A stretch of 64,000 nt of DNA from Streptomyces sp. SID13031 (GTDB taxonomy: Bacteria; Actinomycetota; Actinomycetes; Propionibacteriales; Kribbellaceae), in assembly GCF_010548305.1 (NCBI RefSeq), contig NZ_JAAGLV010000005.1, positions 1 to 64,000 of the forward strand, given 5' to 3'. The translations under genes and the position numbers were made by a program. The notes below the pieces were generated by a model. That model was not told the origin of the DNA and did not search any database. It saw only the letters and a list, made by a program, of their open reading frames with translations. Shown here piece by piece: positions 58,142-64,000 of this stretch (its first letter is position 1; each line of letters starts with the position of its first letter).

Positions 58142-59923
58142 GTGAGCCACGATCGCCACTCCTACGCCGAACCGGCGTTGGTGCGCACCACCCATCTCGC
58201 GCTGGAACTCGACCTGGACTTCACCGCCAAGGTGCTGTCCGGCACGGCCACGCACACGCTCGCCTGGAGTGGCCCGGGCGACCGGTTGGTCCTCGATACC
58301 CGGGATCTGACGATCCTGGCCGTGGAGGGTGCGGTCGAGACGGTGGAGGGCGACTGGGAGCCGCTGGAGTACAGCTTGTCGGTCCCCGACAACGAGCTGG
58401 GCTCTGCGCTGACGATCCGGACCGGGCAGCACGAGCGGGTGCGGGTGAGCTACCGGACCGCTCCGACGGCCACCGGGCTGCAGTGGCTGGAGCCGTCGAT
58501 GACTGCCGGCGGCATGATGCCGTTCATGTTCAGCCAGTCCCAGGCGATCCACGCCCGGAGCTGGGTTCCTGTGCAGGACAGCCCGAGCGTGCGATTCAGC
58601 TACTCGGCGCACGTCACGGCTCCGCCCGAGCTGATGGTGCTGATGAGCGCCGACAACGGCACCGAGTCGCGCCGTACCGGGTCGTACGACGTAGTGATGC
58701 CCGAGCCGATCCCGTCGTACCTGCTGGCCATCGCGGCCGGCGACCTGGTGTTCGAGCCGATCGGGACGCGCGCGGGGGTCTGGGCCGAGCCCGAGATGGC
58801 CAAGCGGGCGGCGACCGAGTTCTCCGACACCGAAGAGATGATGCGCGTCACCGAGGCGCTCTTCGGACCGTACCGGTGGGGCCGCTACGACATCCTCGTC
58901 CTGCCGCCGTCCTTCCCGTACGGCGGGATGGAGAACCCGCGGATGACGTTCGCCACCCCGACCGTGGTGATCGGCGACAAGTCCCTGGTCAGCGTGGTCG
59001 CGCACGAGTTAGCGCACAGCTGGTCGGGCAACCTCGTCACCCAAGAGAGCTGGGACGACATCTGGCTGAACGAGGGCTTCACGGAGTACGTCGAGAACCG
59101 GGTCGTGGAGGCCGTCTACGGCACCGAGCTGGCGGTGATGGAGACCGCGATCAAGCAGCACGCGACGGTCGTGAAGCTGGATCCGCTCTCCGCGGCGGAG
59201 CAGGCGGTGGAACTGCCGGGGCTCAACCACCGGTCGCAGTACCACGGCACGACCGGGTTGGGGCCGCTCAAGGGCCGCTGGTTCCTGGCCTGGCTGGAGG
59301 GGCGGTTCACGCGGGAGGTCTTCGATCCCTTCCTGCGCGGGTACTTCGACCGGTTCGCGTTCCAGAGCATCAACTCGGAGGACTTCGCCGGGCATCTGCG
59401 CGAGCACCTGCTGGACCAGCGCCCGGGGGTGGTGACGGCTGCGGAGGTGGCCGCGTGGCTGGACGAGCCAGGCATCCCGGCCTTTGCCGAGAGAGCGGTC
59501 TCTGCGCGTTTCGAGGTGGTCGACGGGGCCCGCGACCGCTGGCTCTCGACCGGTCAGGTGCCCGAAGGTGCCAAGCATTGGACTACGCAGGAGTGGTTGC
59601 GCTTTCTGGACGCTGCTCCCGACGTGCTGACGGCCGAGCAGTTGCAGCAACTGGACCGGGAGTACGCGCTCACCGGTACTGCGAACGGGGAGATCGCGCG
59701 CCGGTGGTACTCGATCGTTGCCGCGAGCACCTACAGCCCGGCGTACGACGAACTGGCCAGCTTCCTGACCCGCGTGGGACGGATGAAGCTGGTGCTGCCC
59801 GTCTACAAGGCACTCGTGAGGACGGAGAGCGGCCGGGAGTTCGCGAGCCAGGTATTCGCGACCGCGCGCCCCGGCTACCACCCGATCACCATCTCCGCGG
59901 TGCTCAAGATCCTCAGGCGCTGA
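58142..59923 (+). CDS. M1-family aminopeptidase
   Basis: A 593-residue zinc metallopeptidase of the aminopeptidase N/LTA4-hydrolase family. The exopeptidase motif YGGMENPRM precedes HELAH (His at about 288 and 292), with the third ligand Glu in WLNEGFTEYVENR. The C-terminal part is the helical LTA4H-type domain. It trims N-terminal residues from peptides. GTG 58142 is preferred because GGGAG stands five bases before; ATG 58106 would add 12 residues. Confidence 0.9.
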   Translation: MSHDRHSYAEPALVRTTHLALELDLDFTAKVLSGTATHTLAWSGPGDRLVLDTRDLTILAVEGAVETVEGDWEPLEYSLSVPDNELGSALTIRTGQHERVRVSYRTAPTATGLQWLEPSMTAGGMMPFMFSQSQAIHARSWVPVQDSPSVRFSYSAHVTAPPELMVLMSADNGTESRRTGSYDVVMPEPIPSYLLAIAAGDLVFEPIGTRAGVWAEPEMAKRAATEFSDTEEMMRVTEALFGPYRWGRYDILVLPPSFPYGGMENPRMTFATPTVVIGDKSLVSVVAHELAHSWSGNLVTQESWDDIWLNEGFTEYVENRVVEAVYGTELAVMETAIKQHATVVKLDPLSAAEQAVELPGLNHRSQYHGTTGLGPLKGRWFLAWLEGRFTREVFDPFLRGYFDRFAFQSINSEDFAGHLREHLLDQRPGVVTAAEVAAWLDEPGIPAFAERAVSARFEVVDGARDRWLSTGQVPEGAKHWTTQEWLRFLDAAPDVLTAEQLQQLDREYALTGTANGEIARRWYSIVAASTYSPAYDELASFLTRVGRMKLVLPVYKALVRTESGREFASQVFATARPGYHPITISAVLKILRR

Positions 59924-60020
59924 CCGCTTGGCTGGGTGCCACTCACCCGAGCCTGCCCCTATGAGCCGTTCTCCGTGCGGCCTACTGTCGCTGTAGAGGT
60001 CGTCGACGACGGAGGCAGTC

Positions 60021-60638
60021 ATGGGGATTTACACCGAGCGGGTACTGCCCCGCCTGATCAACGTTGCCTGCGGCGCCAAGTCGGCGCGGCCGAAGCGTGC
60101 CCAGGTCTGCGCCGATCTGGTCGGCGAGGTGGTCGAGATAGGCTTCGGGACCGGGCACAACGTTCCGTTCTACCCCGCGGCGGTCACACGCGTCAGGGCT
60201 GTCGAGCCCGCGGATCTGGCGTGGCAGCTCGCGGCCGAACGAGTGGCGCAGAGCGACGTGCCGGTGGAGCGATCAGGCCTCGACGGGCAGGCGCTGCCTT
60301 TCCCCGACGACACCTTCGACTCTGCCCTGTCGACCTGGACGATGTGCACGATCCCCGATCTCGAAGCCGCGTTGCTGGAGCTACGACGCGTGCTACGGCC
60401 GGGTGGCACACTGCATTTCCTGGAGCACGGGCACGCACCCGACGAGTCGGTGGTGCGTTGGCAGCGCAGGCTGGAGCCGATGAACAAGCGAATGCTCGGC
60501 GGCTGTCATCTCACCAGGAAGGTCGGTGACGCTGTGCGGGATGCCGGATTCGAGATTGTCGAGCTCGACCAGTTCTACGAGCCGGGGGCGCCGAAGCCGA
60601 TGGGGGCGCTCAGCCTCGGAATCGCCACCTCGGCTTGA
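60021..60638 (+). CDS. Class I SAM-dependent methyltransferase
   Basis: A 205-residue methyltransferase of the UbiE/METTL7-like group. The SAM-binding motif I is VVEIGFGTGHNVPFYP, followed by the acidic VRAVEPADLAWQLA, LPFPDDTFDSALSTWTMCTIPD and the post-motif RRVLRPGGTLHFLEHG. The substrate is unknown. ATG 60021 has GGAGG five to six bases before. Monocistronic. Confidence 0.9.
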   Translation: MGIYTERVLPRLINVACGAKSARPKRAQVCADLVGEVVEIGFGTGHNVPFYPAAVTRVRAVEPADLAWQLAAERVAQSDVPVERSGLDGQALPFPDDTFDSALSTWTMCTIPDLEAALLELRRVLRPGGTLHFLEHGHAPDESVVRWQRRLEPMNKRMLGGCHLTRKVGDAVRDAGFEIVELDQFYEPGAPKPMGALSLGIATSA

Positions 60639-60850
60639 GGCCGTCGGCGTCGGACGCCGGCCAGGCAGCCTGCGGCTGGAGGGTTGGTCAGCGAGATCGG
60701 TCAGGGCGGTGATCGTGATGTTCAGGCTCGCAACGTAGCCAAGCCGCTTCCCTGCGGGCCACCGACTTCCGGAGCTGTGGATGCGGGCTCGTGGTCGGCC
60801 TGGCGGGTAGGGTGCTGCCGAACCATGGCAAGCCAGGAGGGGAGTTCGGG

Positions 60851-61531
60851 GTGGATCAGCGGTACGGGGGAGATCAGGCGCGGACGATCGGGGGTGATCA
60901 CCTCGCGCTCAGGGACCAGGTTCTGGCTGAGTTGCGGCGGCGGATCGTCGACGGTGACTACGCGCAGGGTGAGCGGCTGACCGAGAACCGGCTGGCGGAC
61001 GACTTCGGGGTGTCGCGCAATCCGGTGCGTGAGGCGTTGCGGGTGGTCGAGGCCGAGGGGTTCGTCGAGATCCTCCCGCGGCGTGGTGCGGTGGTGGCGA
61101 CGCTTGACGAGACGGCGATCAAGGATCTGTTCGCAGTACGGGAGCAGTTGGAGACTCTTGCTGCGGGGCTCGCGGCTGAGCGGGCGAGCGCGGAAGACGT
61201 CGCGCGGTTGCGGAAGCTGCTGGATGACGCGAGTGCCGCGACCGAGGCCGAGGATTTCGATCAGGTGGCCGAGCTGAACAGCGCACTCCACGTCGCGGTC
61301 ATCGAGATCAGTGGCAACCGGTGGTTGGCGTCGCTGTCGACAGCGATGTATCACCACGTCCACTGGGTCTTCCGCCTCGGCGCCGCACAGCGGGCGCCGC
61401 ACTCGTGGAAAGAGCACATCCGGGTGGTGGACGCCATCGCCGCCGGCGACCGCGAGGCCGCCACGACAGCAGCCCGCGACCACGTAGAGGCCGCCGCAAA
61501 CGCCGCACTAGCCGGCCCGCCGACTCGCTAG
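60851..61531 (+). CDS. GntR-family regulator (FadR/VanR type)
   Basis: A 226-residue regulator with a winged-helix (LTENRLADDFGVSRNPVREALRVVEAEGFVEI, residues about 40 to 70) and an all-helical FCD effector domain containing the metal/ligand His (LNSALHVAVIE, later EHIRVVDAI). FCD regulators respond to organic acids or amino acids. GTG 60851 has GGGGAG upstream. It converges on the gamma-glutamyltransferase gene, a reasonable but unproven target. Confidence 0.9.
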   Translation: MDQRYGGDQARTIGGDHLALRDQVLAELRRRIVDGDYAQGERLTENRLADDFGVSRNPVREALRVVEAEGFVEILPRRGAVVATLDETAIKDLFAVREQLETLAAGLAAERASAEDVARLRKLLDDASAATEAEDFDQVAELNSALHVAVIEISGNRWLASLSTAMYHHVHWVFRLGAAQRAPHSWKEHIRVVDAIAAGDREAATTAARDHVEAAANAALAGPPTR

Positions 61532-61538
61532 GTGTACG

Positions 61539-61557
61539 AGCCCACCACTGGTGGGCT
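61539..61557. terminator. Short hairpin between convergent genes
   Basis: AGCCCACC (61539-61546) pairs with GGTGGGCT (61550-61557) over a 3-nt loop, between the stops at 61531 and 61564. Confidence 0.5.
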
Positions 61558-61563
61558 TGTCAC

Positions 61564-63333
61564 TTAGCGGCCGGTGGCGTAGCCCTGCATTCCTCGGGGG
61601 TTGGCGGCCGCGGCCAGGACACCGTCTGGAGTGCGGGAGACGGCGCAGAGCCGGCCCAGGCTCCAGGGGTCTGTTTCGACGACCTGGTGGCCTTTGCTGA
61701 TCAACGTGTCCCGGACGGTCGAGCCCAGACGGCTCTCCATCGTCAGGTTGCCTGGGTCGGTAGCACGGGGATAGAAGGATGACGGGAACGCGGTGGTGTG
61801 CCAAGCAGGCGCATCGATCGCCTCCTGCAGGTCCTGCCCGCCCGCAAGGTGTCGCAGGAGGAACAGCAGCTGCCACTGGTCTTGCTGGTCGCCACCAGGT
61901 GATCCACAAGCGAGTACGGGCGCGCCATCTCGTAGTACGAGCGTCGGCGTGAGCGTGGTCCGCGGCCGCAGGCCGGGCGCGAGAGATGACGCGAGTCCCT
62001 CCTCCAGCCAGAACATCTGCAACCGGCTGCCCAGGCAGAAGCCGAGCTCGGGGATCGTCGGCGACGACTGCAGCCATCCGCCGCTCGGAGTCGCCGAGAT
62101 GACGTTGCCCCACTGATCGATCACGTCGACATGACACGTGTCGCCGCGCGTGACGCCATCCGACGACACGGTCGGTTCCCCGGTGCTCGCATCGCCCACG
62201 ACCCCCGACACGACCGCCGGTAGCCGCGGCGTACGCCCGTCAGGACCCCCCGGCCGCAGCTCGTACGACGCCGTCGCGCCGACCAGCGCAGCCCGCTCAG
62301 CGGCGTACCCCGGTGAGAGCAGCGTCTTGAGCGGTACGTCGGCGCCATCGCCGTACCAAGCCTCCCGATCCGCATAGGACAGCTTGGTGATCTCCGTGAT
62401 CGTGTGAACGCCGTCAGCACTGGTCAGATCGAGCCCCGACGGATCACCCAACTCGGCCAGGACCGCCAGCGACTGCAGCAGCGCCGGCCCCTGACCCCAC
62501 GGACCGGTCTTGGCGACCGTATGCCCGTGCCAGTCGAAGGTGGCCGCCTCTTCCCAGCTCGCCTCGTACGACGCCACGTCGTCACCGGTGATCAACCCGG
62601 CATGGTCGGCACCGCTCGAATCGCGATGCGGCAACCGCGAGAACCTGTCGATCGTCTCCGCGACGAACCCTTCGCGCCACGCCCGGCGAGCGCCCTCGAT
62701 CTGAGCCACGCGATCCGCACCGGCCTCTTCGGCGGCGACCAGCAACCGCTCGAGCGTGTCTGCGTACGCCGGATTGCGGAACAACTCGTTGGTCTTCGGA
62801 GCCTTCCCGCCCTGCAACCACAGCTCGGCAGAGGTCGGCCAGTGCTCTGTGAACAGCTCCCGGACGGTGTTGACCGTGTCGCCGACCCGGCCGATCACAG
62901 GGTGCCCGTTGCGCGCGTACCCGATCGCCGGCTCCAGCACTGTCCGGAGTGGCAGCGTCCCGTGGTCCCGCAGCAACAGCAACCAGGCATCAACAGCCCC
63001 CGGTACTGCGGCCGCCAGCGGCCCCGAGCCCGGTATGAGCGACAGCCCGAGTCCCTGGAAGTGCTCGATCGTCGCGCCCGCCGGAGCCGCCCCCTGCCCG
63101 CATAGCACCCGTGGCGTCGGGTCGGCCGCCGTAGCGATGATCGCCGGCACCTCACCCCCAGGACCGTTCAGGTGTGGCTCCACGACGTGGAGCACGAACC
63201 CAGCGGCCGCTGCGGCGTCGAAGGCGTTGCCACCGAGCTCCAGTAGCCGCATGGCCGACTGTGACGCCAGCCAATGGGTGGACGAGACCATCCCGAACGT
63301 GCCGCGCAGAGTGGGCCGGGTGGTGAAGGTCAT
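61564..63333 (-). CDS. Gamma-glutamyltransferase family protein
   Basis: A 589-residue Ntn-hydrolase of the gamma-glutamyltransferase family, which self-cleaves before a Thr. The likely nucleophile is the Thr (about 399) in [17 protein letters not shown]. The large-subunit start [27 protein letters not shown] and GPGGEVPAI are typical, and [14 protein letters not shown] follows in the small subunit. No signal peptide is seen, so it should be cytoplasmic. ATG 63333 with GAGGAG; it overlaps the stop of the ABC ATPase gene as ATGA. It probably hydrolyses an imported gamma-glutamyl compound. Confidence 0.88.
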   Translation of the reverse strand: MTFTTRPTLRGTFGMVSSTHWLASQSAMRLLELGGNAFDAAAAAGFVLHVVEPHLNGPGGEVPAIIATAADPTPRVLCGQGAAPAGATIEHFQGLGLSLIPGSGPLAAAVPGAVDAWLLLLRDHGTLPLRTVLEPAIGYARNGHPVIGRVGDTVNTVRELFTEHWPTSAELWLQGGKAPKTNELFRNPAYADTLERLLVAAEEAGADRVAQIEGARRAWREGFVAETIDRFSRLPHRDSSGADHAGLITGDDVASYEASWEEAATFDWHGHTVAKTGPWGQGPALLQSLAVLAELGDPSGLDLTSADGVHTITEITKLSYADREAWYGDGADVPLKTLLSPGYAAERAALVGATASYELRPGGPDGRTPRLPAVVSGVVGDASTGEPTVSSDGVTRGDTCHVDVIDQWGNVISATPSGGWLQSSPTIPELGFCLGSRLQMFWLEEGLASSLAPGLRPRTTLTPTLVLRDGAPVLACGSPGGDQQDQWQLLFLLRHLAGGQDLQEAIDAPAWHTTAFPSSFYPRATDPGNLTMESRLGSTVRDTLISKGHQVVETDPWSLGRLCAVSRTPDGVLAAAANPRGMQGYATGR

Positions 63334-64000
63334 CGAGCAACTCCTCGTGCTGTGGTGTCTGCTTGATCGCGTACGTCGGGTCCACTGCCATCGTCCTGCA
63401 CCAGGTGGCAAGCGACCTGGTGCCCACCTTCGCCGATCACCCTGGACTCCGGTACGACGCTCCTGCACTTGTCGATAGCTACTGGGCACCTGGTGTGGAA
63501 CCGGCAACCCGGTGGCGGGTCTATAGCTGACGGTAGGTCGTCCCCGAGCAGTACCGGACGCCGCACTCGCTGCCTGGACGGATCCGGCACCGGCGCCGCC
63601 GACAACAACGCCTGCGTGTAGGGATGAGCCGGTACGCCGAAGATGCGCTCTCGCGGGCCTTGCTCGACCAGTTGACCGAGATACATGACAGCAACCTCAT
63701 CGGCCAGGTACTCAACGGCCGACAGGTCATGCGTGATGAACAGGCAGGCGAACCCGAGGTCGCGCTGCAGATCGGCCAAGAGGTTGAGTACAGACGCCTG
63801 CACGGACACGTCGAGCGCGCTGGTCGGCTCATCAGCCACCAACAGCCGGGGCGACGAGATCAACGCCCGGGCGATACTCACGCGTTGCCGCTGGCCGCCA
63901 GACAGCTCGTGCGGCGATCGCTGGGCGACCTCGGGCCGGAGCCCGACTCGACGAAGCGCGTCGGCCACTGTCGAGGGGATGTTCCGCTGCTCGGCAGGGA
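63330..64000 (-). CDS. Oligopeptide ABC transporter ATPase (partial, 5' end beyond window)
   Basis: The C-terminal two-thirds of a Dpp/Opp-type ATP-binding protein; the frame is open to the window edge and its start lies outside. Visible are the signature [15 protein letters not shown], Walker [13 protein letters not shown], the H-loop [15 protein letters not shown], and the family-specific C-terminal oligopeptide domain with [14 protein letters not shown], whose cysteines bind a cluster or zinc in relatives. Its stop overlaps the gamma-glutamyltransferase start, so peptide import and cleavage are coupled. Confidence 0.92.
   Translation of the reverse strand, partial: PAEQRNIPSTVADALRRVGLRPEVAQRSPHELSGGQRQRVSIARALISSPRLLVADEPTSALDVSVQASVLNLLADLQRDLGFACLFITHDLSAVEYLADEVAVMYLGQLVEQGPRERIFGVPAHPYTQALLSAAPVPDPSRQRVRRPVLLGDDLPSAIDPPPGCRFHTRCPVAIDKCRSVVPESRVIGEGGHQVACHLVQDDGSGPDVRDQADTTARGVAR

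Overview
The window is high-GC DNA from an actinomycete. Two F420-type (luciferase-like) oxidoreductases, DinB/maleylpyruvate-isomerase-type proteins of the mycothiol world, a 1.3-kilobase-residue-class HrpA helicase, a soluble three-component P450 and dense one-component regulators (XRE/MmyB, LacI, IclR, TetR, ArsR, MarR, AraC, GntR, SoxR, MerR) all point that way. A Kribbella/Nocardioidaceae-type soil organism is my best guess, by gene style only.

Layout. Positions 1-3.2 kb are an eroded mobile region. Two 3'-tRNA fragments, each with its own hairpin, lie as direct repeats 2,140 bp apart. Between them sits a two-gene module: a membrane/coiled-coil protein, preceded by a small gene broken by a heptanucleotide repeat. 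A second small gene just beyond carries two apparent frameshifts. From 3.2 to 11 kb come a TIGR03086 protein, an aldehyde dehydrogenase plus sugar-ABC importer operon (no ATPase) behind a clear promoter/operator, an XRE/SnoaL divergent pair and a LacI regulator. From 11 to 25.8 kb are mostly single enzymes: amidase, peptide deformylase, F420 oxidoreductases, DinB, SMP-30-like, DODA-type dioxygenase, cold-shock protein, a lone emfourin-like protease inhibitor, GH20 hexosaminidase, PhyH dioxygenase with AraC regulator, and a PfpI-MarR operon with an apparently leaderless, doubly operated promoter. From 25.8 to 33 kb lie a secreted double-discoidin beta-helix protein, HrpA and a universal stress protein.

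The most coherent functional block is 33.3-39.3 kb: tripartite tricarboxylate transporter TctC-TctB-TctA on one strand, and IclR regulator, class III CoA-transferase and citryl-CoA-lyase-like enzyme on the other. Together they read as uptake, CoA activation and aldol cleavage of a citrate-like acid. Next (39.3-46 kb) is a TetR-controlled P450/ferredoxin/ferredoxin-reductase operon facing an acyl-CoA synthetase/SDR/hydrolase operon, plausibly one degradative system for a hydrophobic substrate.

From 46 to 61 kb are an Xaa-Pro-type peptidase, a GlxA-like regulator with a divergent MFS transporter, SoxR with a SoxR-like box, a RecQ-like helicase fused to a phosphoribosyltransferase-like tail, an ArsR-AHSA1 fusion regulator with its palindrome, GNAT, SDR, a tandem-MerR regulator, a six-helix adenylate cyclase, an M1 aminopeptidase and a methyltransferase. 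The window ends in a GntR regulator converging on a gamma-glutamyltransferase that is translationally coupled to an oligopeptide ABC ATPase running off the edge.

No CRISPR array, rRNA, intact tRNA, integrase or transposase gene was seen. All functional statements come from reading the sequence and family knowledge; no searches were run.
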